Positions 18,374 to 27,288 of a stretch of 64,000 bases of DNA are shown in pieces. The notes under the pieces were generated by a model that saw only the letters and a program-made list of their open reading frames with translations, had not been told where the DNA came from and did no database searches. The first letter of the stretch is position 1. Every line of letters starts with the position of its first letter. The stretch lies in assembly GCF_041740695.1 (NCBI RefSeq), contig NZ_JBGSLK010000020.1:1-64000 (forward strand). Direction: 5' to 3'. The position numbers and the translations under genes were made by a program. This DNA is from Haliscomenobacter sp041740695. Lineage in GTDB: Bacteria > Bacteroidota > Bacteroidia > Chitinophagales > Saprospiraceae.

Positions 18374-19132
18374 ATGAACAACCGATTAAAAAATGGAAAG
18401 CCCCTACTTTCCCCCATTTTTCAATTACCAATTGTTGTCCTGGCCCTGCTTTTGTCGGGCTACCTCTCCCCTATTTTTGCACAGGAAGCTCCGGTAAAAA
18501 AGGGTTTGATTCGTTTCCGCGAGTGGCAATATGCGCTGGGCGTAAGCCTCGGCACCAAGGGCGCAGGAGCAGACATAGCCTTTCGGGTGCGGCCTTCCTG
18601 GCACCTGCGGGCAGGTTTGAATTATCTGCAAGGCAGTTTTGGTCAACAAGCGTTTGATTTGGGCAATTTTGGCCTAAGCGACAATACCTGGCTGTTTGCT
18701 GGGAAAATCCGTCAGCATTCCGCAGAAATCATGGTTGATTATGCGGTGCTGCATGAGCAAGTAAGAGCAGTAGTTGGATTAGCCATCCACCCTGGCAATC
18801 GCATCAATGGAACTTTTATACTGCGAGACTCTGTCCAGTTCAACGAAGTAAAAATTGCCCCGGAAGAAATGGGCCAAATTGACGCCAGCCTTCGTTATGG
18901 ACGTTTTGCATCGCCTTATCTGGGGGTAGGTTTGGGCCGGATGGTGCCTTGGCGGCGTTTAAGCGTGGGTTTGGATGCAGGCGCTTATTTTCGGGGCAAA
19001 CCCAGCACCGATCTTCAGGCTACTGGCTTGCTTGAAACAAATGAAAACAACCGCCAAAGCCTACAAAACAACCTGCAGAACAAGCGCATTTGGCCCGCCG
19101 TGAACCTCCGCGTTGGCGTGCGATTTTTATAA
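18374..19132 (+). CDS. Hypothetical outer-membrane beta-barrel-like protein
   Basis: 252 aa. A long N-terminal signal sequence ends near YLSPIFAQEA. The mature part alternates hydrophobic and polar residues in strands ending in aromatic or Arg residues, and the protein ends in LRVGVRFL with a C-terminal aromatic-Leu, as expected for a small outer-membrane barrel. No known family is recognised. The lipoprotein gene starts 18 bp downstream, so the two are likely one operon and may form one envelope complex. Confidence 0.6.
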   Translation: MNNRLKNGKPLLSPIFQLPIVVLALLLSGYLSPIFAQEAPVKKGLIRFREWQYALGVSLGTKGAGADIAFRVRPSWHLRAGLNYLQGSFGQQAFDLGNFGLSDNTWLFAGKIRQHSAEIMVDYAVLHEQVRAVVGLAIHPGNRINGTFILRDSVQFNEVKIAPEEMGQIDASLRYGRFASPYLGVGLGRMVPWRRLSVGLDAGAYFRGKPSTDLQATGLLETNENNRQSLQNNLQNKRIWPAVNLRVGVRFL

Positions 19133-19150
19133 AAAAAGACCATCCCTCCC

Positions 19151-21121
19151 ATGAAATACCGCAATTTTTACATCCTATTGCTCAGCTTATTTTGCTGCAG
19201 CGCTTGTGAAAAAGCCCTGGATCAGCTCAAAGACGATACGTTGGACGGCCTCCAATTCGAGGTAAGTACCGGGGTATTGCACCAACCCCTGACCCTACAA
19301 ATCCTGGATGAACTGACTGGCGAGCCCGCGGATGGCGTTAATTTGGAACTAATCAGCAGCGATTTTTCGAATTTGTACTCCAACAGCGGCAGCAAAACCT
19401 TACAAATCCAAGGAGGGCTCCTCACCCTGGGTACGCTCAAACGGGAAGCGCCCAGCGAAAGTGCACCACGCAAAGTACGTTTCCGCTTTCAGGGCTCTGG
19501 TTATTTAACCGTGGAAGAAGAATACCTGCTCAACGATACCTTGGGGCAACTGGCGACGGTTTGGATGCGCCCAATGCGGGCCTCGGCACATATAGATGTG
19601 TTGGAAAAAACCCTGTCCTCAGAACGCAATTCCAGCCTGACTTTTAGTACACCCAATCAACAAGCCAGCTTGCGCATCGACCCTTATGTGGAGTTCCGGG
19701 AAGGCCAGGCCAGCATTACTGGCACCTTGGCCCTCAAACTTATGGCGATGCCCGGCACCCCAGCGAATAAAAACTACCTGGAGTCCACTTTGATTCGGGC
19801 ACCATTCCGCAAAGCCGATGGTAGTTTGGGCAAACTCAACCTCAATCCGGTTAGTTTGATTGATTTTCAGGTAAAGTCCGGTAGTGAGTCAGCCGATCGT
19901 TTGAGTTTCCCGGCCCAATTGAGCATTCCGATCAGTCCTGATTTATACAATCCATTGACGCAGGCTAAAATCAAAACGGGGGATTTGATTCCCGCGTTTT
20001 GGCAAAATCCAGATGAGGGAATCTGGCAAGCCAAAGCCTTTGCCACAGTTAGCAACCGCAATGGCAAACTGGAAGCCAGCATGCCTCTGGTCTACACAGG
20101 TCGCTGGGCACTGGGTTTTATGGAACTGTGGCCGGAAGAAAAAATTTCGGAACTTTGTCAGGTTTTTATCCAGGTACAAGCCGATATGCCCGATACGCTG
20201 AAGGGGGTGTATTATCGCGGGACTACTCCAGTCCGGTATCTCTACACGAGCAAAGCCAATCTGAATTTCATGCAGGTTTTTCCCAGTTGCCGCTCGGGTC
20301 AAGGTTTTGATATGGACGCTCTGGTGCGCAGCGTACGGGAGCAAACCCGGAGTTATTTTCTACAACAAGACAGCACAGTTTTTGCTGACGTGAATTTCCA
20401 ACCGCAGGTCAGTGTATTTGTCATTCAACCCTTGCCTATTTGTTCAGAATACAGTTTTCAAGAAAAAAACAATATTCCCATTTCGGTTAACGCCGATGAG
20501 GCAACCGAAGGCTGGTTGTACTACCAAATTGGCAGCAGTAGCGGGTATCGCTTTATGCGTTTGAACAAAGGCATCAATAATATACAGGTAGCCTATCCAC
20601 GAAATCCTTTGTTCACACCGGGTGGTTTTTATGGCACCCAGGCCCAGTTTATTTTTTATTACGAAGAAGGCTGTCAGTTGCGCAGCAGCACCCGCAGTTT
20701 TCCCGTTTGTGAAGTGCTCAACCAGGGAGCTTTGTTGCGCGTACGCCCGAGCAGTAGCAGCATTTTATCTAGCGTTGACCTGAGTCTGAATGCCGCTTGT
20801 GGGGGCACTTACCAGCCTGCCATCCGCCCTACCCTACCCATTTTTTACCGCAGTGCTTGCAACACGGGAATGGAAATGCCTTATAAAAAACTGGGCGACC
20901 TCAACGCTGGGACTTTGCTAGCCAATTTACCGCTACGGTTGGGTGAGCGCTACGATTTTAAAATCCAATACGGCCGGGAATTGCAAGAATTTCAAAGTAT
21001 TCGGCTGAGTGCGGACTCGCTGGGCTTTGGGAAATTTTACACGATGAGTAAAAATGGGCGGATCAGGGTGCATTTTGGGGAGCTGGAGTTGCCAAAGGGC
21101 ATTTGTAGCTTAGTGAAGTAA
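19151..21121 (+). CDS. Large hypothetical lipoprotein
   Basis: 656 aa. The signal peptide ends in a lipobox with Cys19 (CSAC), so the mature protein is lipid-anchored. Residues ~35-125 look like a carboxypeptidase-regulatory-like beta-sandwich (LTLQILDELTGEPADGVNLEL). The middle part (~140-300) contains beta-rich repeats, and Cys pairs occur at intervals (SELCQV, CRSGQG, PICSEY, EGCQLR, CEVLNQ, NAACGG, YRSACN), suggesting disulfide-bonded surface domains. Not recognised as a whole. It follows the barrel-like protein gene by 18 bp. Possibly a surface-exposed partner or adhesin; no function can be assigned. Confidence 0.65.
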   Translation: MKYRNFYILLLSLFCCSACEKALDQLKDDTLDGLQFEVSTGVLHQPLTLQILDELTGEPADGVNLELISSDFSNLYSNSGSKTLQIQGGLLTLGTLKREAPSESAPRKVRFRFQGSGYLTVEEEYLLNDTLGQLATVWMRPMRASAHIDVLEKTLSSERNSSLTFSTPNQQASLRIDPYVEFREGQASITGTLALKLMAMPGTPANKNYLESTLIRAPFRKADGSLGKLNLNPVSLIDFQVKSGSESADRLSFPAQLSIPISPDLYNPLTQAKIKTGDLIPAFWQNPDEGIWQAKAFATVSNRNGKLEASMPLVYTGRWALGFMELWPEEKISELCQVFIQVQADMPDTLKGVYYRGTTPVRYLYTSKANLNFMQVFPSCRSGQGFDMDALVRSVREQTRSYFLQQDSTVFADVNFQPQVSVFVIQPLPICSEYSFQEKNNIPISVNADEATEGWLYYQIGSSSGYRFMRLNKGINNIQVAYPRNPLFTPGGFYGTQAQFIFYYEEGCQLRSSTRSFPVCEVLNQGALLRVRPSSSSILSSVDLSLNAACGGTYQPAIRPTLPIFYRSACNTGMEMPYKKLGDLNAGTLLANLPLRLGERYDFKIQYGRELQEFQSIRLSADSLGFGKFYTMSKNGRIRVHFGELELPKGICSLVK

Positions 21122-21212
21122 AGCTTTTTGTTAAAAATAAAGTAACAAGAATTTTTTAACTGAGTAAAATATTTTTCAAGCATTTAATTTCAAGTGCAAT
21201 ATCTTGCGCTTT

Positions 21213-21230
21213 GTAGCGAAATTTCGCTAA
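21213..21230 (+). promoter_or_regulatory. Palindromic operator GTAGCGAAATTTCGCTAA
   Basis: Perfect 16-bp palindrome at 21214-21229, 19 bp before the acyl-CoA dehydrogenase start codon. It is identical at 16 of 18 positions to the site at 2298-2315 before the Fe-S/cytochrome operon. Confidence 0.6.
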
Positions 21231-21248
21231 TGATCAACCCATAGCACC

Positions 21249-23054
21249 ATGCTTGAACAATACATCAGTTCCCGAAACCTCCACTTCATGCTCCATGAAG
21301 TGCTTGATGTCACCCAGCTCCAAAAAATCGAACACTTTGAGGCATACGATCGTGAGGCCATTGACATGACGCTTGAAGCCGCCAAACAAATTAGCGACCA
21401 ATACCTCTTTCCTTTTTACCGCGTCATGGACAAGGAGAAAGCACGTTACGAAGACGGCGTAGTACATGTACATCCCTGTATGAAGCCCGCCATTCAGGCA
21501 CTGGCCGAAGGGGGTTGGATCAATGCCCACGAAGATTTTGAGGCCGGTGGCCAGCAGATGCCTTATACCGTGCTCAATGCGGCTACGCTCATTTTTCACG
21601 CGGCCAATGCCAATATTGCCTGTAATGCTTTTCTTACCACCGGGGCAGCCAATTTGATTCGCACTTTTGGGTCAGCCGCGTTGAACGAAACGTATATTCC
21701 CCAACTCTACAGCGGCCAATGGCAAGGTACCATGGCGATGACTGAACCGCAAGCGGGAAGTTCCTTATCCGACCTCAGTTCCAGCGCTGAACCCGTCAAC
21801 GATGGCGAATATTATACAATCAAGGGCCAAAAAATCTACATTTCCGGTGGCGACCACAATGCAGTGGACAATGTAGTGCACCTGCTCCTCGCCAGGATCA
21901 AAGGGGCACCAGCAGGCACCAAGGGTATTTCTTTGTTTGTTGTGCCTAAATACCGCCCGGAAAATGGGCAATTGGTTTTCAACGATGTCACAACCGCGGG
22001 CATTTATGGCAAAATGGGCCAAAAGGGTTACGTTGCTGCGCATTTGATGTTGGGTGAACAGCAAGACGATTGTCGGGGTTATCTGGTAGGTCAGCCCAAT
22101 CAAGGGTTGCGCTACATGTTCCAGATGATGAACGAAGCCCGCATTGGCACCGGAATGGTAGCTGCGGCAACCGCTTCCGCAGCCTTTTATGCTTCCTTGA
22201 AATATGCCCATGAACGCCCGCAGGGCCGTCATCCTTCCAACAAAGACAGTAGCCAGCCACCAGTGTTGATCATTGAGCACGCGGATGTGCGGCGGATGCT
22301 CTTGTTTCAGAAAGCTATTACAGAAGGCAGCATTGCGCTACTTTTACAATGCAGCTTGTACGGCGATCTCGCTCATCGTGCTCAGGGTGAGGAAGCCAGC
22401 AATGCCCATTTGTTGCTGGAGTTGTTGACTCCTATCGCCAAATCTTACCCTTCCGAGATGGGAGTACAATCGGTCAGTCAAGGGATGCAGGTATTGGGTG
22501 GTGCGGGTTACACCGATGATTTTCCGCTGGAGCAGCACTACCGCGACATCCGGGTCAACTCCATTTACGAAGGCACGACCACCATCCACGGCATGGACCT
22601 GCTGGGCCGCAAACTGACCATGGAAAATGGTAAAGGACTGCAATTGCTGAGCCAAGAAATGCAAAGTGTGATTGAAGCAGCACTGCCCAGCGCAAGGTTG
22701 AAACCCTATGCTGAACAACTCATGAAAACCGGGGCTAGTTTGCAAGAAACTACCCTGAATCTGTTCCAATTGGCCCGTACAGAAAGCCCAGAGGTTTTTC
22801 TGGCCGATGCCACCTTGTACCTCGAATATTTCAGCACCATGATCATCGCCTGGATGTGGTTGAAACAAGCGGTTGCCGCAGAAAAAGGGCTGGCGCAAAA
22901 CCCTGCTCAGGGAGATAAAAATTTCTATGAGGGCAAGCTTCAGGCCTTTAGTTTCTTTTTTGAGTATGAATTGCCGAAAATGGTGGGTATGAAGATCCGT
23001 TTGAACAGTCAGGTGAGGGTGACCATGGATACCACCCCCGATATGTTGGTGTAG
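21249..23054 (+). CDS. Acyl-CoA dehydrogenase, long (~600 aa) class
   Basis: 601 aa, longer than the usual ~380 aa because of an N-terminal and a C-terminal extension, as in AcdA/FadE5-type enzymes. The FAD-binding region has MTEPQAGSSLSDL, and the catalytic base lies in the segment RVNSIYEGTTTIHGMDLLGR. It oxidises acyl-CoA to trans-2-enoyl-CoA in the cytoplasm and passes electrons to electron transfer flavoprotein. It is monocistronic here; an enoyl-CoA hydratase is not adjacent. The operator-like palindrome upstream is shared with the Fe-S/cytochrome operon at 0.1-2.3 kb, suggesting common control. Its stop codon lies inside a GC-rich hairpin cluster. Confidence 0.92.
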   Translation: MLEQYISSRNLHFMLHEVLDVTQLQKIEHFEAYDREAIDMTLEAAKQISDQYLFPFYRVMDKEKARYEDGVVHVHPCMKPAIQALAEGGWINAHEDFEAGGQQMPYTVLNAATLIFHAANANIACNAFLTTGAANLIRTFGSAALNETYIPQLYSGQWQGTMAMTEPQAGSSLSDLSSSAEPVNDGEYYTIKGQKIYISGGDHNAVDNVVHLLLARIKGAPAGTKGISLFVVPKYRPENGQLVFNDVTTAGIYGKMGQKGYVAAHLMLGEQQDDCRGYLVGQPNQGLRYMFQMMNEARIGTGMVAAATASAAFYASLKYAHERPQGRHPSNKDSSQPPVLIIEHADVRRMLLFQKAITEGSIALLLQCSLYGDLAHRAQGEEASNAHLLLELLTPIAKSYPSEMGVQSVSQGMQVLGGAGYTDDFPLEQHYRDIRVNSIYEGTTTIHGMDLLGRKLTMENGKGLQLLSQEMQSVIEAALPSARLKPYAEQLMKTGASLQETTLNLFQLARTESPEVFLADATLYLEYFSTMIIAWMWLKQAVAAEKGLAQNPAQGDKNFYEGKLQAFSFFFEYELPKMVGMKIRLNSQVRVTMDTTPDMLV

Positions 23055-23165
23055 GGGCGACCCTATGTGGTCGCCCCTGGGCGGCCACGTAGGCGGGCGG
23101 CCACAAAGGGCCGCCCGTACGAGGAGTGCATATTAATCCGGATGGGCGGCCACATAGGGCCGCCC
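23053..23165. repeat. Cluster of three GC-rich hairpins (GGGCGGCC family)
   Basis: Three short palindromes: 23053-23062 with 23069-23078 (10-bp stem, loop ctatgt); 23095-23102 with 23109-23116 (8 bp, loop acaaag); 23144-23151 with 23158-23165 (8 bp, loop acatag). They share GGGCGGCC/GGCCGCCC or GGGGCGACC arms and ACAWAG-type loops. GC content is far above the neighbourhood. The cluster lies between two convergent genes and is likely a REP-like element with terminator effect. Confidence 0.85.
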
Positions 23166-23187
23166 CAACGATGGTCGCCCACACCAA

Positions 23188-25599
23188 TCACCAATGCAAA
23201 CTCAGGGCCAAAATCAAATTCCTTCCCGGTGCCACAATCCCCGAACTATACGGCCGATACCGCTGATCTGTGAGATTTTCCACCCCGGCCGTGAGCGTAA
23301 ACCGTTCCGAAAGCGGATAGAGTGCCTTAAAATTGAAGGTATACCAACTCGGAGAGTAAGGTTTACCGTTTTTGTCGATGGCATAAATATAATCGGTAGC
23401 TCTGCCTTCTTCTGATAGTTTCTCGTAACTCACCTCACCACTGTATTGGGCATAAAACTGCAAATTGAGTCCACTTGCGGTGAAATTCAAGCGAGAAATA
23501 CCAAACCAAGGTGCCGCATGCCGTGAGGGGCTTTTTTCGCCATTGTCCAATTCTTCTTCACCATCCTGCAGGTTAAACTGGGAGGAAAAAGACAGACCTT
23601 TGGCAATTTTCAATTCCAAACCCGCCTGCAAACCGATTACGTTGGCCACCGCTGCATTTTGAATGGCCTGCACCTGGCTTAGCATTCCATTGTAATCGAT
23701 TTGGCTTTGTCCATTGAGGGTGTAATCCCGTCGGACCATGGCATTTTCCAAAGTGGTGTAAAAGCCGGTTAGGTCAATTTTCAGGGCCTCTCCAAAAACT
23801 TTGGCTATACCCAACTCGAAATTGTAGGCGTATTCTGCTTTGAGGTCAGGATTGGGGATAACCACCGAGCCTGGCGTAGAATCAAATACTTTTCCTACAT
23901 CATCCACATTTGGAGAACGGAAACCCGTAGAAGCATTGGCCCGAATGCTCAAGTCCTCATTGGGGTTAATCACAAACCCGAGGCTACCTGTCAAAGCTGA
24001 ATTGTCCAGTTTTGCGGTGGAAAAGGGAAAGGGATAAAAAGCCAGGTTGTTGCTAAAATCTGCGTCCAAGGCGAAGTTGTTGTAGCGCAGCCCTCCCTGG
24101 AGTACAAATTTTTCACCAGCTTTCCATTGATAATTCAAGTAAGCCGCATAGGAAGACCAAGTGGATTGTGGATACCGAGAAGGGCCAACAACCGACTTAT
24201 TGTTAGAAACATCTACATTGGTACCTGATGATTCGACATCGTCAATCACCCCTTCCAGGCCATAGTACAATTGGCCACTGGTGCCCAGGGTTTTGGTAAA
24301 ATCCAGGTTTAGTGAAGAGGCCTGCACTTTTTCCACCCGAATGCGCCGCTCGGTACGGTTCAAATCCCGATCTACCCGACTTTCTTCAAAAAACTGGTGA
24401 GCAAGGCGAATGGTCATTTGATCGTACAGCCCATCCTTGGCCGAATGGCTGATGTTGAGGTGGTTCATCGCCCACACCTGCGGGCCATAATAAAATTCAC
24501 CACTGCGGGGCAGACCATTGCGCAGGCGAATGTGCCGATCATAACGGGAATAATCCGAAGTCGATGAATAGTGGAACGCGTATTGAAAATCCCAATTTTC
24601 GGAAGGTTTAAAGCGCACTTTTTGCATCAAGTTGATTTGGGTGTAGCTCGTGGGCCGCTGTACGAGTGGGTCATCGTTGGTCACTACGATATCGGTGGTG
24701 CCTTGCCTTTGTACATAAAATGGTCGTAGGTATTCATCAGGCCCAAAACGGCCCATGCGCAGGTCGCCGTAGTCAAAACTGGAAAAACTGCTTACCAGTG
24801 CCCATTTTTTCCAACCTACATTCACATCAAAATGAGCGGTTTTTTCCTTGTTCGCCGAGGAAAACCGACTCGTGGCCTTGCCCGTAATGAGCGTATTTTC
24901 ATCAGTAGCCAGTTTGGGACTTAAGGTTTCAAAACTCATCACCCCTCCAATGGCATCGCTGCCATAAATGATCGAACCCGGGCCAAAAAACACCTCGGTG
25001 CGCTCAGTGGCAAAGGGATCCAATGAAATCACGTTTTGTAAATTGCCACTGCGGAAAATGGCGGTGTTCATCCGCACGCCGTCCACGGCATACAACAAAC
25101 GATTGGTAGAAAAACCCCGAATCATGGGGCTACCCCCACCCTGCTGGCTTTTTTGGATAAAAACCTCGCCAGAAGCCCCGAGCAAATCGGCAGCGGTTTG
25201 AGGATTTTGTAAGGCTACCTCCCGACTCGTAATGGTGCTCACCTTGGAAGGGATGTCGCGCTGATTTTGGTTCCAGCGACTGGCCGAGATGACCACCTGA
25301 TCGAGTGAAATCCGGGTGGAGTTGAGAACAATCAGGTAGTTTGCCTGCGTTAATTCGGTAAAACTTGTCGCAAGTGTTTTGTAGCCGAAATAGCGGATTT
25401 CAATTTTTTCAGCCCCAGCTAAGGCAGCAATGTCACACTGTCCCTTGGCATTGGTGGTCAGTAGTATTTTAGGATTGTTGCTCGAAAGGGTGGCATTTTC
25501 CAGTGGCAGCTTACTTTCGCCGTCTTGTATGGTGATCACCTGTGCAGAAACAAAAGATAGGGCCCAAAAGGCTATACAAGTAAAGAATAGTCTTTTCAT
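23188..25599 (-). CDS. TonB-dependent outer-membrane receptor
   Basis: 803 aa from the ATG at 25597-25599, followed by a Sec signal peptide (SFVSAQ). A carboxypeptidase-regulatory-like domain (~22-105) precedes the plug (IPSKVSTITSREVAL..., with SPMIRGFSTNRLLYAVDGVRMN) and a 22-stranded barrel. The end GRNLILALSLHW terminates in the aromatic residue used for barrel assembly. The plug motif VDGVRMN and the length resemble haem/siderophore/cobalamin-type receptors rather than SusC (no 1000-aa size, no SusD). Substrate not determinable. Upstream in the same direction lies a small membrane protein gene, with a hairpin between them. Confidence 0.88.
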   Translation of the reverse strand: MKRLFFTCIAFWALSFVSAQVITIQDGESKLPLENATLSSNNPKILLTTNAKGQCDIAALAGAEKIEIRYFGYKTLATSFTELTQANYLIVLNSTRISLDQVVISASRWNQNQRDIPSKVSTITSREVALQNPQTAADLLGASGEVFIQKSQQGGGSPMIRGFSTNRLLYAVDGVRMNTAIFRSGNLQNVISLDPFATERTEVFFGPGSIIYGSDAIGGVMSFETLSPKLATDENTLITGKATSRFSSANKEKTAHFDVNVGWKKWALVSSFSSFDYGDLRMGRFGPDEYLRPFYVQRQGTTDIVVTNDDPLVQRPTSYTQINLMQKVRFKPSENWDFQYAFHYSSTSDYSRYDRHIRLRNGLPRSGEFYYGPQVWAMNHLNISHSAKDGLYDQMTIRLAHQFFEESRVDRDLNRTERRIRVEKVQASSLNLDFTKTLGTSGQLYYGLEGVIDDVESSGTNVDVSNNKSVVGPSRYPQSTWSSYAAYLNYQWKAGEKFVLQGGLRYNNFALDADFSNNLAFYPFPFSTAKLDNSALTGSLGFVINPNEDLSIRANASTGFRSPNVDDVGKVFDSTPGSVVIPNPDLKAEYAYNFELGIAKVFGEALKIDLTGFYTTLENAMVRRDYTLNGQSQIDYNGMLSQVQAIQNAAVANVIGLQAGLELKIAKGLSFSSQFNLQDGEEELDNGEKSPSRHAAPWFGISRLNFTASGLNLQFYAQYSGEVSYEKLSEEGRATDYIYAIDKNGKPYSPSWYTFNFKALYPLSERFTLTAGVENLTDQRYRPYSSGIVAPGRNLILALSLHW

Positions 25600-25636
25600 G
25601 TTGATTGGTGTAAACAGTTCCATCAAATAAAATTAG

Positions 25637-25662
25637 GTTCAGGTACAACACCGTGCCTGAAC
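25637..25662. promoter_or_regulatory. Hairpin upstream of the TonB receptor gene
   Basis: Arms 25637-25646 and 25653-25662 (GTTCAGG type) pair over 10 bp with one G-T type mismatch and a 6-nt loop. It stands 38 bp before the receptor start codon and 28 bp after the stop of the upstream gene. It could be an operator for a dimeric regulator or an intercistronic attenuator. Confidence 0.4.
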
Positions 25663-25689
25663 GAAATCTAAACTAAAAACATGGAGGGT

Positions 25690-26232
25690 TTACACCAGTT
25701 TGGGTGGTGGAGAAGGCGGCGGTTGTTTCCAGGATTGATGACCGTTTTTTACTTTCCAATTTTGACTTTGGGCAAAATCATCCAGAGAGTGAGAAAGGAA
25801 TGACTTCAAGGCATCTGGAATAGTATAATAAATGGATTTAAAATACTGGAAGAGTTGATCTTGGGCCTTTTGTTGTTGAGGATCACTAGTGAAGGCTTTT
25901 TGGGCAAGGTCGTCCAAATGCCGGTTCAGCAGGGTTTCTTCCTGATCCCACCAACACCAGTAGACCATGGAATCGCCTTGCTTCTTTTGTTCCAGCACAT
26001 CGTACATTTGGTTTTGAAACTCAAATTCCTTGGCATGTTCCCACCGTAGTAAAGTATCAACCTGCCCTTCAGTAAATGCCAAACGCACCAAACGTTCCCT
26101 GCTCATCCCTTGCATCATTGCCTGTTTCACTTCCTTTTTGACCCTCAACTTTTGAAAGTGTAACCAGGTGTAAGTACCCAGTACAGGCAGGCTCAAACAA
26201 GCCAAAAGGAATATGCCAGACAGTTTTTTCAA
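25690..26232 (-). CDS. Small hypothetical membrane-anchored protein with Pro-rich tail
   Basis: 180 aa. An N-terminal hydrophobic helix (~5-23) acts as signal anchor. The remainder is mostly helical with Trp/Met-rich stretches and ends in a short proline tail (PPPSPPPKLV). I do not recognise the family. It lies 90 bp upstream of the TonB receptor gene in the same orientation, so it may help this receptor (for example as a periplasmic metal or haem handling protein), but this rests only on position. Confidence 0.6.
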   Translation of the reverse strand: MKKLSGIFLLACLSLPVLGTYTWLHFQKLRVKKEVKQAMMQGMSRERLVRLAFTEGQVDTLLRWEHAKEFEFQNQMYDVLEQKKQGDSMVYWCWWDQEETLLNRHLDDLAQKAFTSDPQQQKAQDQLFQYFKSIYYTIPDALKSFLSHSLDDFAQSQNWKVKNGHQSWKQPPPSPPPKLV

Positions 26233-26328
26233 GCTTGTATTTTAGCCAAAATCAATAAAACCAGTGGTGTAAAGCAAATATAAACGATTGTATACAAAGC
26301 GTGCTTTTTATTTCAAAACACAGCTTTC

Positions 26329-26354
26329 CACTTTTCATTTTTCACTTTTCACTT
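26329..26354. repeat. TTTTCAC repeats overlapping the 3' end of the GDPD gene
   Basis: Four imperfect TTTTCAC/TTTTCATT units. They overlap the last codons and stop of the GDPD gene, which therefore ends in VKSEK. The same heptamer occurs at 10010-10099, 42821-42904 and 42984-43004. Confidence 0.7.
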
Positions 26355-27288
26355 CCCCAGGTATTCGATTGGGATAATCCGTAATGATCCCGTCTACCCC
26401 CATCTCGATCAGTTTTTGCATTGCGCTGGTTTCATTGACTGTCCAAGGGATCACTTGCATACCCATAGTGTGAGCCTTTTGAACAACTTCAGCCGAAAGC
26501 AAGGCGAAGTAAGGACTATAGATATTGGGCGTAAAGCCAAGTTCTTGCACATTGGCTTCCATCCCACGGCGGTTTTCCACCAATAAAGCCAGGGTCATTT
26601 TAGGTGCAATAGCCCTAACTTCGCGCAATACCCGAGGATCAAAGGATTGGATGCAGCAGGAGTTGGTGATACCAAGATTTTGGATTTCATGAAGCACCAA
26701 CTTGACAAATTCGGCTGGAGGGGGCGTTCTTTTTCCATCCCAATCAGGCTGGCTTTTGATTTCAATGTTGTAGCTCGGCAGGCTTCGTTTGTTTTTGGCA
26801 CAGTAGTTTTGTACCGCTTGTACAACTTCTTTCAGGAGCGGTTTATGCGCGGCCATCGCTTGTTGTTCAGGGAAACGTTCATTTCCTCTCCGGCCACAGT
26901 CGTATTGGGCTATTTCCGCATAGGGTAGCTGATACAGCAATAGTTTACTTTCGTCTTCTGCTTTGACCGCTGTGCCAGCAGGGGTAGAACAAATAGCGGC
27001 CGACATCCAGGGCTCATGTGAGATCAACACCTGTTTGTCGGCCGACACAGCAAGGTCCAGTTCCAAAGTTTGAATACTCGGAAATTCCAATGCCTTTAAA
27101 AAAGCTGGCAATGTATTTTCAGGGGCCAAACCTCGTGCACCGCGGTGGCCTTGCCAATCAAATGTATTTTGTATTTTTGTATTGCTCACTGCGCTTTTTG
27201 AGGAATGACAAGCTGAGCAACAAAATAGGAAGATTGTGAATAGGAAGGGAAAGGAAAGGGTGGAACTTTGTTCTAGCACATTTTTCAT
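26335..27288 (-). CDS. Glycerophosphodiester phosphodiesterase lipoprotein
   Basis: 317 aa. Lipoprotein signal peptide with lipobox FCCSAC. The GDPD signature HRGARGLAPENT at ~48 gives the catalytic His and the metal-binding Glu; a later SHEPWM (second His) and EIKSQP and QSFDPRV strands complete the TIM barrel. It hydrolyses glycerophosphodiesters to glycerol 3-phosphate and an alcohol at the cell envelope. No glpT, glpD or phosphate gene is adjacent. The last residues (VKSEK) are encoded by a GTGAAAA repeat. The region upstream (27289-27810) is AT-rich and without genes. Confidence 0.9.
   Translation of the reverse strand: MKNVLEQSSTLSFPFLFTIFLFCCSACHSSKSAVSNTKIQNTFDWQGHRGARGLAPENTLPAFLKALEFPSIQTLELDLAVSADKQVLISHEPWMSAAICSTPAGTAVKAEDESKLLLYQLPYAEIAQYDCGRRGNERFPEQQAMAAHKPLLKEVVQAVQNYCAKNKRSLPSYNIEIKSQPDWDGKRTPPPAEFVKLVLHEIQNLGITNSCCIQSFDPRVLREVRAIAPKMTLALLVENRRGMEANVQELGFTPNIYSPYFALLSAEVVQKAHTMGMQVIPWTVNETSAMQKLIEMGVDGIITDYPNRIPGEVKSEK

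Noticed and set aside
21249..23054. A possible frameshift in the long acyl-CoA dehydrogenase because of its size
   Set aside because: 601 aa is normal for the AcdA/FadE5-like class and motifs are in one frame.
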